From contig DAIDJU010000123.1 of the NCBI GenBank assembly GCA_027451225.1, forward strand, positions 1 through 34,236: a stretch of DNA of 34,236 bases. Reading direction: 5' to 3'. Source of the DNA: Acidocella sp. (lineage in GTDB: Bacteria; Pseudomonadota; Alphaproteobacteria; Acetobacterales; Acetobacteraceae). This document shows, piece by piece, positions 14,156-22,052 of this stretch; position 1 is the first letter of the stretch; the number at the start of each line of letters is the position of its first letter. Below the pieces are notes generated by a model. The model worked only from the letters and a program-made list of their open reading frames with translations. It was not told the origin of the DNA and did not search any database. The position numbers and the translations under genes were made by a program.

Positions 14156-14689
14156 ATGTCGCGCGTAGGCAAATATCCCGTCGAAATCCCCGCTGGCGTC
14201 ACTGTCGCTCTGGCCGACAACGTGATCACGGCCAAGGGTAAGCTGGGCGAGCTGAAGCTCGCCCTCACCGATCTGGTCGAGGCCAAGGTCGAGGGCAACA
14301 AGGTTTCCGTTGAGCCCAAGACCAAGGCCGCCCAGGCCCGCATGATGTGGGGCACCACTCGCGCCAACATCGCCAACATGGTGAAGGGCGTGTCCGTCGG
14401 CTACTCCAAGACCCTGGAGATCACCGGTACCGGTTACCGCGCTGCCGTGCAGGGCACCAATCTGGTGGTGAATCTGGGCTTCTCCCATGACGTGGTCTAC
14501 CCGATCCCGGCCGGGATCAAGGTGACCTGCGAGAAGCCGACCTCGATCAAGGTCGAGGGCGTGGACAAGCGTCAGGTTGGTCAGGTTTGCGCCGAGCTGC
14601 GCAGCCACCGTCCGCCCGAGCCGTATAAGGGCAAGGGTGTCAAGTTCGAAGGCGAGGCGATCCGCCGGAAAGAGGGTAAGAAGAAATAA
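14156..14689 (+). CDS. rplF: 50S ribosomal protein L6
   Basis: L6, 177 aa, near the GTPase centre of the large subunit. It begins [17 protein letters not shown], and the second repeat ends in the conserved [26 protein letters not shown] precedes the start. Its stop TAA shares its last base with the ATG of rplR (TAATG at 14687-14691), which favours coupled translation. Confidence 0.98.
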   Translation: MSRVGKYPVEIPAGVTVALADNVITAKGKLGELKLALTDLVEAKVEGNKVSVEPKTKAAQARMMWGTTRANIANMVKGVSVGYSKTLEITGTGYRAAVQGTNLVVNLGFSHDVVYPIPAGIKVTCEKPTSIKVEGVDKRQVGQVCAELRSHRPPEPYKGKGVKFEGEAIRRKEGKKK

Positions 14690-15051
14690 TGTCGAGCAAT
14701 CTGGAATTGCAGGCGCGCCGCCGGGCCCGCCTCCGCTATCAGCTCCGGCAGAAGTCTGGCGGGCGTCCGCGCCTGTCCGTGTTCCGCTCCGGCAAGCATA
14801 TCTATGCCCAGATCATCGACGACGCCCAGGGCTGCACCCTGGCCGCCGCTTCGAGCCTGGACAAGGACCTGAAGGCCACCCTGCGCACCGGTGCCGACAA
14901 AGACGCCGCTACCGCCGTGGGCAAGCTGATCGCCGAGCGCTCCAAGGCTGCGGGCGTTGTCTCCGTGGTGTTCGACCGCGGTTCTTATCTGTATCATGGC
15001 CGGGTGAAAGCCCTGGCAGAGGCGGCCCGCGAGGGCGGCCTCGACTTCTAA
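14689..15051 (+). CDS. rplR: 50S ribosomal protein L18
   Basis: L18, 120 aa, brings 5S rRNA into the large subunit with L5. [20 protein letters not shown] and [28 protein letters not shown] are standard. It overlaps the rplF stop by one base, and its own end carries the purines used by rpsE. Confidence 0.97.
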   Translation: MSSNLELQARRRARLRYQLRQKSGGRPRLSVFRSGKHIYAQIIDDAQGCTLAAASSLDKDLKATLRTGADKDAATAVGKLIAERSKAAGVVSVVFDRGSYLYHGRVKALAEAAREGGLDF

Positions 15052-15063
15052 GAGGGTTTGCAC

Positions 15064-15654
15064 ATGGCACGTGAAGCACGCGAAGGCGGCAGCGGCGGCA
15101 GGAATCGCGAGCGCGAGCGCGAGCGCGAGGCTGGTGACGAGTTCGTCGACAAGCTGGTAACGATCAACCGCGTTGCGAAGGTCGTTAAGGGTGGTCGTCG
15201 GTTTGCGTTCGCCGCTCTGGTTGTCGTTGGCGACCAGAAGGGCCGCGTTGGCTACGGCGCTGGCAAGGCCCGCGAGGTTCCCGAGGCGATCCGCAAGGCG
15301 ACCGAGCGCGCGAAGAAGACCATGATCCGCGTTCCGATGAAGGAAGGCCGCACCCTGCACCACGACGTGCGCGGCATCTTCGGCGCGGGTGATGTTGTCA
15401 TCCGTTCGGCTCCGGCTGGTACCGGTATCATCGCCGGTGGTCCGCTGCGCGCCGTGTTCGAGACGCTGGGCATCGGCGACGTGGTCGCCAAGTCGCTCGG
15501 CAGCCGCAACCCGCACAACATGGTGAAGGCGACCTTCGCCGCGCTGGCCAATGTGACCAGCCCGCGCCAGGTGGCCAGCCGCCGTGGTAAGAAGGTGGCG
15601 GATCTGTATGGCGCCTCCCACAAGGAAGCCGCCGTGGAGGTAAGCGATGTCTGA
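15064..15654 (+). CDS. rpsE: 30S ribosomal protein S5
   Basis: S5, 196 aa, a decoding-fidelity protein. The start is the ATG at 15064, 7 nt after GAGGG; a TTG two codons earlier is unlikely. The N-terminal tail contains an Arg-Glu repeat coded by four perfect CGCGAG hexamers (15106-15129). Then come the S5 N-domain ([20 protein letters not shown]) and C-domain ([20 protein letters not shown]). The spectinomycin-loop region around [13 protein letters not shown] looks ordinary. The end overlaps rpmD by 8 nt. Confidence 0.97.
   Translation: MAREAREGGSGGRNREREREREAGDEFVDKLVTINRVAKVVKGGRRFAFAALVVVGDQKGRVGYGAGKAREVPEAIRKATERAKKTMIRVPMKEGRTLHHDVRGIFGAGDVVIRSAPAGTGIIAGGPLRAVFETLGIGDVVAKSLGSRNPHNMVKATFAALANVTSPRQVASRRGKKVADLYGASHKEAAVEVSDV
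15106..15129 (+). repeat. Four tandem CGCGAG hexamers in rpsE
   Basis: Four perfect copies of a 6-bp unit code for alternating Arg-Glu in the disordered N-terminal tail of S5. Such in-frame units can gain or lose copies by slippage without breaking the gene. Confidence 0.85.
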
Positions 15655-15835
15655 TAAGAAGATTCGGATCACGCAGGTCGCGTCCGGCAACGGGCGCAAG
15701 CCCGGCCAGCAGGCGACCCTGATCGGTCTTGGCCTGAACAAGATCAGCAAGTCCGTCGAAGTTACCGCGACGCCGGAAGTGCTGGGCATGGTCAACAAGG
15801 TCAAGCACCTGCTGAAGGTCGAGGAGCTGGCGTAA
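15647..15835 (+). CDS. rpmD: 50S ribosomal protein L30
   Basis: L30, 62 aa, a small large-subunit protein. [20 protein letters not shown], then [12 protein letters not shown] and [12 protein letters not shown], fit the family. It overlaps the end of rpsE by 8 nt, with GGAGG in rpsE as ribosome-binding site, and precedes rplO by 25 bp. Confidence 0.96.
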   Translation: MSDKKIRITQVASGNGRKPGQQATLIGLGLNKISKSVEVTATPEVLGMVNKVKHLLKVEELA

Positions 15836-15860
15836 GCCGCTCCGTGCAAGGATATTCGTC

Positions 15861-16346
15861 ATGAAACTCAATGAAATTCGCGATAATCCCGGTGCTCGGC
15901 TGAAGTCCAAGCGCCTGGGCCGCGGCATCGGTTCCGGCAAGGGCAAAACCTCCGGTAAGGGTGTGAAGGGTCAGAAGGCTCGCGAGGGCGTCTCCCTGAA
16001 CGGCTTCGAGGGTGGTCAGCTCCCGATCTACCGCCGTCTGCCGAAGCGTGGCTTCACCAACATCCACCGCAAGGAATACGCGCCGCTGAACCTCAGCACG
16101 CTGGAAGCGGCGATCGAGGCTGGCAAGCTGGATGCGTCCCAGCCGATCACCGAGGCCCTGCTGGCCGAGGCTGGCGTGGTTCGCCTGAACAAGGTGCACG
16201 GCGTGCGTCTGCTGGCGCGCGGCACCATCAGCAAGGCTGTCACCATCGAAGTCTCCGGTGCTTCCGCTGCGGCTGTTGCCGCGGTTGAGCAGGCCGGTGG
16301 CAAGGTGACCACCCTGGTTGCCAAGGCTGACGCCGAAGTCGCCTAA
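15861..16346 (+). CDS. rplO: 50S ribosomal protein L15
   Basis: L15, 161 aa, a late assembly protein. The glycine-rich N-terminal tail ([22 protein letters not shown]) threads into rRNA, and the globular part ends in a segment rich in Ala and Val. The ATG follows CAAGGA. The gap of 114 bp to secY is unusually long for this operon and carries two hairpins, described separately. Confidence 0.97.
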   Translation: MKLNEIRDNPGARLKSKRLGRGIGSGKGKTSGKGVKGQKAREGVSLNGFEGGQLPIYRRLPKRGFTNIHRKEYAPLNLSTLEAAIEAGKLDASQPITEALLAEAGVVRLNKVHGVRLLARGTISKAVTIEVSGASAAAVAAVEQAGGKVTTLVAKADAEVA

Positions 16347-16361
16347 AGCCCTCTTGCCTGC

Positions 16362-16378
16362 GCCGGAGAAAATCCGGC
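16362..16378 (+). promoter_or_regulatory. Short hairpin downstream of rplO
   Basis: A perfect 6-bp stem (GCCGGA at 16362-16367, TCCGGC at 16373-16378) closes a GAAAA loop. It has no T-run, so it is not a terminator by itself. It stands 12 bp before the terminator-like hairpin that precedes secY, and the two could act as one RNA element. Confidence 0.55.
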
Positions 16379-16390
16379 AAATAGCGCTGT

Positions 16391-16438
16391 AAAACGGCGC
16401 TTGCCTGTAGCGCTAAGCACTGGCAAGCGCCGTTTTTT
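16391..16438 (+). terminator. Terminator-like hairpin between rplO and secY
   Basis: A perfect 15-bp stem (AAAACGGCGCTTGCC at 16391-16405 with its complement at 16422-16436) closes a 16-nt loop and ends in six T (16433-16438). By structure it is an intrinsic terminator, yet it lies inside the spc operon, 22 bp before the secY start. Complete termination would leave secY and adk without a promoter that I can see, so partial read-through or attenuation is likely. The loop sequence AGCGCTA (16409-16415) can also pair with TAGCGCT at 16382-16388. Confidence 0.75.
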
Positions 16439-16460
16439 ATTGGATTATAAGGATTGAGTA

Positions 16461-17798
16461 ATGGCATCCGCCGCTGAACAGATGGCCGCGAACCTGAACT
16501 TGGGCGCGTTTGGCAAGGCCACGGAACTGCGCAAGCGCATCTGGTTTACCCTGGGCGCGCTGATTGTGTTCCGTTTGGGCACATATATTCCGGTCCCCGG
16601 CGTGGACGCGACCGTGATGGCGCATCTGATGACGCAGAATGGCGGCGGCATTCTGGGCATGTTCAACATGTTCACCGGCGGCGCGCTGGGGCGCATGACC
16701 ATCTTCGCGCTCAACATCCTGCCTTATATCAGCGCCAGCATCATCATCCAGCTGATGTCCACCACCATCCCGGCGCTGGAGGCGATGAAGAAAGAGGGCG
16801 ACTCGGGCCGCCAGCGCATCACCCAGTACACGCGCTATCTCACCGTCATCATCGCCACGGTGCAGGCCTATGGCATTGCGGTCAGCCTGGAGCGGGTGAA
16901 GAGCGCGCTCGGGCCCGCCGTCATCGACCCCGGCCTGTTCTTCGAGTTCACCGCGGTGGTCACGCTGGTCGGCGGCACGGTGTTCGTGATGTGGCTGGGC
17001 GAGCAGATCACCTCGCGCGGTATCGGCACCGGCTCCAGCCTCATCATCTTCGCCGGCATCGTCGCCAACATGCCGGTGGCCATCGCCAACATCCTGGAGC
17101 TGGGCTCCACCGGGGCGCTGTCCACCTTCTTCATCATCGTGTTCTTCGCGGCGGCTTTGCTGATCATTGGCTTCGTTGTGTTCATGGAGCGCGCGCAGCG
17201 GCGGATTCTCATCCAGCATCCGAAGCGCCAGATCGGCCAGCGCATCTATGGCGGCGAGAGCAATTATATGCCGCTGAAGGTGAACGCCTCGGGCGTGATG
17301 CCGCCGATCTTCGCCAGCTCGCTGCTGGTCATCCCGGCCACCTTCGTTGGCTTCTCGTCGGGCGGCCCGGGCTGGCTGCAGGCCCTGGCGCACCAGCTTT
17401 CGCGCGGCCAGCCGCTCTACATGCTGCTCTTCGCCACGCTCATCACCGTGTTCTCCTTCGTCTGGGCGGCCATCGCCTTCAACCCGGAGGAAACGGCCGA
17501 GAACCTGAAGAAGAATGGCGCCTTCATCCCCGGCATCCGTCCGGGCAGCAACACGGCGAAGTATTTCGACACCGTGCTCACCCGCCTCACCGCCATCGGC
17601 GCCGGGTATCTGGTGCTGGTCTGCCTGGTGCCGGACTTCGCCATGAGCAATTACAGCCTGCCGTTCTATTTCGGCGGCACATCCCTGCTGATCATGGTCT
17701 CCGTCACCATGGACACCGTGACCCAGGTCCAGTCGCATCTGCTGGCGCATCAGTACGAAGGACTGATCCGCAAGGGGCGTGGCAAAAACCGTAAATAA
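16461..17798 (+). CDS. secY: Protein translocase channel subunit SecY
   Basis: SecY, 445 aa, the channel of the Sec translocon in the inner membrane, which works with SecE, SecG and SecA. The N-terminal block FRLGTYIPVPGVDA is followed by about ten hydrophobic segments. MTIFALNILPYISASIIIQL covers TM2, and RGIGTGSSLIIFAGIVANMP and NPEETAENLKKNGAFIPGIR are conserved loops. The end LIRKGRGKNRK is a basic cytoplasmic tail. AAGGA lies before the start. It is preceded by a terminator-like hairpin and followed by adk after 15 bp. Confidence 0.98.
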   Translation: MASAAEQMAANLNLGAFGKATELRKRIWFTLGALIVFRLGTYIPVPGVDATVMAHLMTQNGGGILGMFNMFTGGALGRMTIFALNILPYISASIIIQLMSTTIPALEAMKKEGDSGRQRITQYTRYLTVIIATVQAYGIAVSLERVKSALGPAVIDPGLFFEFTAVVTLVGGTVFVMWLGEQITSRGIGTGSSLIIFAGIVANMPVAIANILELGSTGALSTFFIIVFFAAALLIIGFVVFMERAQRRILIQHPKRQIGQRIYGGESNYMPLKVNASGVMPPIFASSLLVIPATFVGFSSGGPGWLQALAHQLSRGQPLYMLLFATLITVFSFVWAAIAFNPEETAENLKKNGAFIPGIRPGSNTAKYFDTVLTRLTAIGAGYLVLVCLVPDFAMSNYSLPFYFGGTSLLIMVSVTMDTVTQVQSHLLAHQYEGLIRKGRGKNRK

Positions 17799-17813
17799 AG
17801 GAGGAGCAACAAT

Positions 17814-18485
17814 ATGGAACTGATCCTTTTAGGCCCGCCTGGCGCCGGCAAGGGAACGCAATCCAAGCTGCTGGAAGAGCGCTACGGCATCGCCCAGATC
17901 TCGACCGGCGATATGCTGCGCGCCGAGGTGAAGGCGGGCAGCCCGATCGGGCTGGAGGCCAAGGCCGTGATGGATGCCGGCAAGCTGGTGTCTGACGACA
18001 TCCTGATCCGCATGATCGGCGAGCGCATCAAGCGCGAGGACTGCGCCAAGGGCTTCATCCTGGACGGCTTCCCCCGCACCGTGCCGCAGGCCGAGGCGCT
18101 GGATGCGCTGCTGCATGTGGCGGCGGTGGATCTGGACGCGGTGATCGAGCTCCGAGTCGATGAGGCCGCCCTGGTCGAGCGCATCTCCGGCCGTTTCACC
18201 TGCGCCAAATGCGGCGAGGGCTATCACGACACGTTCAAGCAGACGAAAGTCCCGGGCGTGTGCGATAAATGCGGTGGCACCGAGTTCACCCGCCGCCCGG
18301 ACGACAAGGCCGAGACCGTGCATGCGCGCCTCGAGGCCTATAACGCCCAGACGGCCCCGATTCTGCCCTATTACAAGGCCAAGGGGCGGCTGTTCAGCGT
18401 GGATGGCATGGCCGAGATGGACGAGGTCGAACGCCAGATCGAAGCGGTTTTGCGCCAGCTTGGCGTGCCTGCCGCGGCGGTCTGA
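17814..18485 (+). CDS. adk: Adenylate kinase (zinc-lid type)
   Basis: Adenylate kinase, 223 aa, interconverts AMP, ADP and ATP. The P-loop GPPGAGKGT is at 7-15, and [11 protein letters not shown] at 84-94 binds AMP. The LID holds four cysteines (130, 133, 150, 153) in two CxxC pairs, the pattern of zinc-binding long-form enzymes; E. coli Adk lacks these. A near-perfect AAGGAGG lies 9 nt upstream. It is translated with secY, a common alphaproteobacterial order, and is followed by the alpha operon promoter. Confidence 0.97.
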   Translation: MELILLGPPGAGKGTQSKLLEERYGIAQISTGDMLRAEVKAGSPIGLEAKAVMDAGKLVSDDILIRMIGERIKREDCAKGFILDGFPRTVPQAEALDALLHVAAVDLDAVIELRVDEAALVERISGRFTCAKCGEGYHDTFKQTKVPGVCDKCGGTEFTRRPDDKAETVHARLEAYNAQTAPILPYYKAKGRLFSVDGMAEMDEVERQIEAVLRQLGVPAAAV

Positions 18486-18528
18486 CATCAACACTTGACA
18501 GACCTCACGAAAATTTGAACACATATTG

Positions 18529-18556
18529 TTGACTCTAAGTTCGCGGGCGCTATAAC
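18529..18556 (+). promoter_or_regulatory. Promoter of the alpha operon (rpsM-rpsK-rpoA-rplQ)
   Basis: TTGACT (18529-18534) and TATAAC (18551-18556) are separated by 16 bp, a good sigma-70-type match and the best promoter in the window. It lies in the 132-bp gap after adk. Transcription would start near 18563, about 55 nt before rpsM. An additional TTGACA at 18495-18500 has no well-spaced -10. Confidence 0.65.
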
Positions 18557-18564
18557 CCGCTTTC

Positions 18565-18589
18565 GCGGCGCTTCCGGGTGGGGCGCCGC
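18565..18589 (+). promoter_or_regulatory. Leader hairpin upstream of rpsM
   Basis: GCGGCGC (18565-18571) pairs perfectly with GCGCCGC (18583-18589) around an 11-nt loop. The hairpin would form right at the 5' end of the predicted alpha-operon transcript, about 16 nt before the rpsM ribosome-binding site. No T-run follows. It may stabilise the mRNA or bind a ribosomal protein; in E. coli S4 binds a pseudoknot at this place, but no homology is claimed. Confidence 0.5.
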
Positions 18590-18617
18590 AACTTGTTATG
18601 ACCTCAGGAGAGACGAC

Positions 18618-18995
18618 GTGGCGCGTATTGCCGGCGTAAACATTCCCACGAATAAGCGTGTTGTGATCAGCCTTCGCTACATCTACGGCATCGGCCCGGC
18701 GAAGGCTCAGGAGATTTGCACGGCACTGGAGATTCCCGCCGAGCGCCGGGTGAACCAGCTCTCCGATGACGAGATCCAGCGCCTGCGCGAGACGATCGAC
18801 CGCGACTTCCGCGTTGAGGGTGACCTCCGCCGCGAAGTGGCGATGAACATCAAGCGTCTGATGGACCTGGGTTGCTACCGTGGCCTGCGTCACCGTAAGG
18901 GCCTGCCGGTCCGCGGCCAGCGCACCCACACCAACGCTCGTACCCGCAAGGGCAAGGCCGTTGCCATCGCCGGCAAGAAGAAAGCCACCCGCTAA
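18618..18995 (+). CDS. rpsM: 30S ribosomal protein S13
   Basis: S13, 125 aa, at the head of the small subunit, forms bridges to the large subunit and touches P-site tRNA. It starts with GTG: CAGGAG at 18605-18610 lies 7 nt before it, and [15 protein letters not shown] is the exact family N-terminus. [13 protein letters not shown] (helix-hairpin-helix) and [20 protein letters not shown] are conserved. First gene of the alpha operon; rpmJ, present here in some bacteria, is absent. Confidence 0.98.
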   Translation: MARIAGVNIPTNKRVVISLRYIYGIGPAKAQEICTALEIPAERRVNQLSDDEIQRLRETIDRDFRVEGDLRREVAMNIKRLMDLGCYRGLRHRKGLPVRGQRTHTNARTRKGKAVAIAGKKKATR

Positions 18996-19031
18996 TTTTC
19001 CGCGCATAGCGTCAGACACAGGAATACCGAT

Positions 19032-19424
19032 ATGGCGAAGCCCGCCTCTTCTCGTCCCCGCAAGAAAGAACGCAAGAACATCATCGCTGGTGTTGCTCAC
19101 GTTCTCGCCAGCTTCAACAACACGATGGTCAACATCACGGACGCGCAGGGCAACACCATTGCCTGGTCGTCCGCTGGCAGCCAGGGCTTCAAGGGTAGCC
19201 GTAAATCCACCCCGTATGCCGCTCAGGTTGCCGCTGAAGACGCTGGCCGCAAGGCCCGCGAGCACGGCATGGAGACCCTCGAGATCGAGGTGAGCGGCCC
19301 GGGTTCGGGACGTGAGAGCGCGCTGCGCGCCCTGCAGGCCGTCGGTTTCCAGATTTCCGCGATCCGCGACCTGACCCCGATCCCGCATAACGGCTGCCGG
19401 CCGCGCAAGCGCCGCCGCGTCTAA
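19032..19424 (+). CDS. rpsK: 30S ribosomal protein S11
   Basis: S11, 130 aa, of the small-subunit platform. [20 protein letters not shown], the middle [19 protein letters not shown] and the end [15 protein letters not shown] are typical. ACAGGAA precedes the ATG. rpsD is not in this operon, as is usual in alphaproteobacteria. The 70-bp gap to rpoA holds a hairpin. Confidence 0.98.
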   Translation: MAKPASSRPRKKERKNIIAGVAHVLASFNNTMVNITDAQGNTIAWSSAGSQGFKGSRKSTPYAAQVAAEDAGRKAREHGMETLEIEVSGPGSGRESALRALQAVGFQISAIRDLTPIPHNGCRPRKRRRV

Positions 19425-19446
19425 GTCTGGGTTCGGTTTTTCTTTA

Positions 19447-19480
19447 GGCCAGGGTGGAGTCCCAAACTCACGCCCAGGCC
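19447..19480 (+). promoter_or_regulatory. Hairpin directly before the rpoA ribosome-binding site
   Basis: An imperfect hairpin: GGCC/GGCC (19447-19450 with 19477-19480), an A-A mismatch, GGGTG/CGCCC (19452-19456 with 19471-19475), a bulged A, and GAGT/ACTC closing a CCCAA loop (19461-19465). It ends exactly where the rpoA Shine-Dalgarno GGAAGGGG (19481-19488) begins, so it could alter access of ribosomes to the rpoA start. No T-run follows. Its role is inference. Confidence 0.5.
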
Positions 19481-19494
19481 GGAAGGGGTGAAAG

Positions 19495-20526
19495 TTGAAA
19501 GACTCTACTTTTCTGCAACGCAATTGGCAGTTGCTGATCAAGCCGGAGCAGCTCGACGTTGAGTTCGGTGCCGATGCGTCCCGCATTGCCACCATCATCG
19601 CCGAGCCGCTGGAGCGTGGCTTTGGCCTTACGCTCGGCAACGCGCTGCGCCGTATCCTGCTCTCCTCGCTGCAGGGGGCTGCCGTTACCGCGGTGCGTAT
19701 CGACGGCGTGCTGCATGAGTTCTCCACCCTCGCCGGCGTGCGCGAGGACGTGACCGACATCGTGCTCAACATCAAGCAGCTCGCCGTGCGCATGCATGGC
19801 GAGGGGCCGAAGCGCATGGTGCTGACCGCGACCGGCCCGGGCGAGGTCAAGGCCGGGCAGATCCAGGCCGGGCATGACATCGAGATCATGAACCCCGAGC
19901 TGGTGCTCTGCACGCTGGATGAGGGCGCGACCCTTGGCATGGAGTTCACCGTCGGTTCCGGCCGCGGCTATGAGCCCGCTTCCGCCAACCGCCCCGAGGA
20001 TGCGCCGATCGGTCTGATCCCGGTCGATGCGATCTACTCCCCGGTGCGCCGTGTGTCCTACAAGGTCGAGAAGACCCGCGTGGGCCAGGTGACGGATTAC
20101 GACAAGCTCATCCTCGAGGTGGAAACCAACGGCGCGCTGACGCCGGAGGACGCCGTGGCCCTGGCCGCGCGCATCCTGCAGGACCAGCTCAGCATGTTCG
20201 TGAACTTCGAGGAGCCGCAGCGCGCCCGCCCCGAAGAGCCGCGCCTCGAGCTGCCCTTCAACCCCAACCTGCTGCGCAAGGTGGACGAGCTGGAGCTTTC
20301 CGTGCGTTCCGCCAACTGCCTGAAGAACGACAATATCGTGTATATTGGCGATCTCGTGCAGAAGAGCGAGCAGGAGATGCTGCGTACGCCGAATTTCGGC
20401 CGCAAGTCTTTGAACGAAATCAAGGAAGTGCTGACTGCCATGGGGCTTTCCCTTGGCATGACGGTGCCGGATTGGCCGCCCGAGAATATCGAGGAACTGG
20501 CCAAGCGCTCGGACCAGCCCTTCTAA
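19495..20526 (+). CDS. rpoA: RNA polymerase alpha subunit
   Basis: Alpha subunit, 343 aa, which dimerises to nucleate RNA polymerase and contacts activators and UP elements. The N-domain has [20 protein letters not shown]. The C-domain holds [20 protein letters not shown], with the Arg and Asn residues that bind DNA in E. coli, and ends [19 protein letters not shown]. The start is a TTG, 6 nt after GGAAGGGG; no in-frame ATG exists before the conserved [12 protein letters not shown] stable hairpin abuts the ribosome-binding site. rplQ follows after 23 bp. Confidence 0.96.
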   Translation: MKDSTFLQRNWQLLIKPEQLDVEFGADASRIATIIAEPLERGFGLTLGNALRRILLSSLQGAAVTAVRIDGVLHEFSTLAGVREDVTDIVLNIKQLAVRMHGEGPKRMVLTATGPGEVKAGQIQAGHDIEIMNPELVLCTLDEGATLGMEFTVGSGRGYEPASANRPEDAPIGLIPVDAIYSPVRRVSYKVEKTRVGQVTDYDKLILEVETNGALTPEDAVALAARILQDQLSMFVNFEEPQRARPEEPRLELPFNPNLLRKVDELELSVRSANCLKNDNIVYIGDLVQKSEQEMLRTPNFGRKSLNEIKEVLTAMGLSLGMTVPDWPPENIEELAKRSDQPF

Positions 20527-20549
20527 AGTATTAACAGGAACACTTCATC

Positions 20550-20975
20550 ATGCGTCACGGTCTCAGCGGTCGTAAACTCGGCGTCACCTCCTCTCATCGC
20601 GCTGCCATGTTCCGCAACATGGCGGTTGCGCTCATCAAGCATGAGCAGATCACCACCACCCTGCCGAAGGCGAAGGAACTTCGCCCGGTTGTGGAAAAGC
20701 TGATCACGCTCGGCAAGCGCGGCGGGCTGCATGCCCAGCGCCAGGCTTTCGACCAGCTGCGCGATGAGACGATCGTCGCCAAGCTCTTCTCCACCGTGGC
20801 CGAGCGCTACAAGGCCCGCGCCGGTGGCTACACCCGCGTGCTGAAGGCCGGCATGCGCTATGGCGACGCCGCCGACATGGCCGTGATCGAGCTGGTGGAC
20901 CGCGACGTTTCCGCCAAGGGCCAGGACTCCGGCCCGAAGCCGGAAGTGGCGGCCGAGGCTGAAGGCGAAGCGTAA
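20550..20975 (+). CDS. rplQ: 50S ribosomal protein L17
   Basis: L17, 141 aa. [20 protein letters not shown] is the family start, followed by [19 protein letters not shown] and [20 protein letters not shown]. An acidic tail of about 20 residues ([11 protein letters not shown]) extends past the core, as in many alphaproteobacteria. CAGGAA precedes the ATG. Last gene of the alpha operon, closed 23 bp later by a strong terminator. Confidence 0.97.
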   Translation: MRHGLSGRKLGVTSSHRAAMFRNMAVALIKHEQITTTLPKAKELRPVVEKLITLGKRGGLHAQRQAFDQLRDETIVAKLFSTVAERYKARAGGYTRVLKAGMRYGDAADMAVIELVDRDVSAKGQDSGPKPEVAAEAEGEA

Positions 20976-20998
20976 GTCTTCGCCCTAACAGGCAAAGC

Positions 20999-21032
20999 AA
21001 AAGGGCGAACCCCGCAAGGTTCGCCCTTTTTT
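20999..21032 (+). terminator. Intrinsic terminator after rplQ
   Basis: A perfect 13-bp stem (AAAAGGGCGAACC at 20999-21011, its complement at 21018-21030) with a 6-nt loop is followed by T to 21032. On the other strand it is preceded by A and followed by four T, so it may also serve the converging small gene whose stop is at 21034. It ends the 16.5-kb block of ribosomal genes. Confidence 0.92.
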
Positions 21033-21033
21033 A

Positions 21034-21240
21034 TTAGCTGAGCGGCTGGTGAGCTTTGTCCAGCCAGCGGGAGAAGAAGCCCTTCTTCTTGGGCGGCTTC
21101 GGTGCCGCGGCTTCAGCGGCGGCCTCGGCCTTCTGGGCCTTGGTCTTCATCCACTCGTCCAGCGAGAGCCCGGCCTTGGCGGCGCGCTGCTGCTCATAGG
21201 CGAGCTGTCCCTTGCTCAGCGTCTTTGTGTAGTCAGTCAT
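21034..21240 (-). CDS. Small hypothetical protein, 68 aa
   Basis: I do not recognise this protein. The start MTDYTKTLSKGQLAYEQQRA is chosen because GTGGAG lies just upstream on this strand; a much longer open frame upstream overlaps the permease gene and is not credible. The N-terminal half is helical and charged, then comes an Ala/Glu/Lys run (KAEAAAEAAA), a PKPPKKK hinge and a C-terminal GFFSRWLDKAHQPL with aromatic residues that could touch a membrane. It converges on rplQ with a shared terminator and lies 47 bp after the permease gene, so it may be the last gene of that transcript. Confidence 0.6.
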   Translation of the reverse strand: MTDYTKTLSKGQLAYEQQRAAKAGLSLDEWMKTKAQKAEAAAEAAAPKPPKKKGFFSRWLDKAHQPLS

Positions 21241-21287
21241 GTTGGTCTCCACTTGCCGTTTCTGCGTCGCAGAGTACGGGGCGGATT

Positions 21288-22052
21288 TCAAGCGCCGTCT
21301 CGCCGGCGAAGCAGGGCGGTTTCCAGCCAGCCAAGTGCGGCGTAGATGACGATGCCCGACAGCCCCAGCAGCACCAGTGCCGCGAACATGCGCGGGATTT
21401 CCAGCCGGTAGCTGGCCTCGATGATCCGGTACGCCAGCCCCGAGGCGAACCCGCCCGAACCCGCCACGAATTCCGCCACCACCGCCCCCACCAGCGCCAG
21501 CGTGCCGGAGATGCGCAGGCCGGTGAGGAAGCTCGGCAGCGCCGCGGGCAGGCTGAGGAGTGTCAGCGTCTGCCACCGAGTCGCGCCGTTCAGGCGGAAC
21601 AGGTCGCGCAACTCCGGCGGCGTGCTGGCCAGCCCGGCGGCGGTGTTGGAGAGGATGGGAAAGAACGCCACGATGACGGCGCACACCACCAGCGCCAGAA
21701 AGGGCTGGTTCACCCAGATGATGATGAACGGCGCGATGGCGACAATGGGCGTCACCTGCAAGATCACCGCCCAGGGCTGGATGGCCGCGCGGAAGAGCGG
21801 GCTGGCCGCCATGGCCACGGCCAGCGCCACGCCGAGCACCGTTGCCGCCCCAAGGGCCACGAAGGTGACGCTGAGCGTGGAGAGCAGCGCCTGGTTCAGC
21901 ACCGCATGGCCGTCGAGATAAGCCTGCGCGATGGCGATTGGCCCCGGCAGCACGTAAGGCGGCACGCCCAGTGCCCAAACCAGCCCCTGCCAGCCCCCGA
22001 GCGCGATCAGCCCGAAGATATAAGGGGCGAGGCGTTCAATGGTTTTATTCAT
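21288..22052 (-). CDS. ABC importer permease (NMT1/THI5-linked, SsuC/ThiX-like)
   Basis: Inner-membrane permease, 254 aa, with about six hydrophobic segments, of the BPD_transp_1 fold. The EAA-like coupling loop is visible as LASTPPELRDLFRLNGATRW around residues 140-160. The N-terminus (LGGWQGLVWALGVPPYVLPGP) resembles the SsuC/ThiX/RibX group. Its start overlaps the end of the ATPase gene by 8 nt, and a binding-protein gene stands before that, so the three form one importer. The substrate cannot be told from the permease. Confidence 0.88.
   Translation of the reverse strand: MNKTIERLAPYIFGLIALGGWQGLVWALGVPPYVLPGPIAIAQAYLDGHAVLNQALLSTLSVTFVALGAATVLGVALAVAMAASPLFRAAIQPWAVILQVTPIVAIAPFIIIWVNQPFLALVVCAVIVAFFPILSNTAAGLASTPPELRDLFRLNGATRWQTLTLLSLPAALPSFLTGLRISGTLALVGAVVAEFVAGSGGFASGLAYRIIEASYRLEIPRMFAALVLLGLSGIVIYAALGWLETALLRRRDGA

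Noticed and set aside
16437-19949. Long - strand open frames over secY, adk, rpsM and rpsK
   Set aside because: They are third-position shadows of well-supported + strand genes, with no domains.
21262-21272. CTGCGTCGCAG palindrome between permease and small gene as a terminator
   Set aside because: A 5-bp stem with one-base loop and no T-run cannot form a terminator.
21034-21978. A 314-aa reading of the small hypothetical gene
   Set aside because: The extension lies over the permease in another frame; the ribosome-binding site supports the ATG at 21240.
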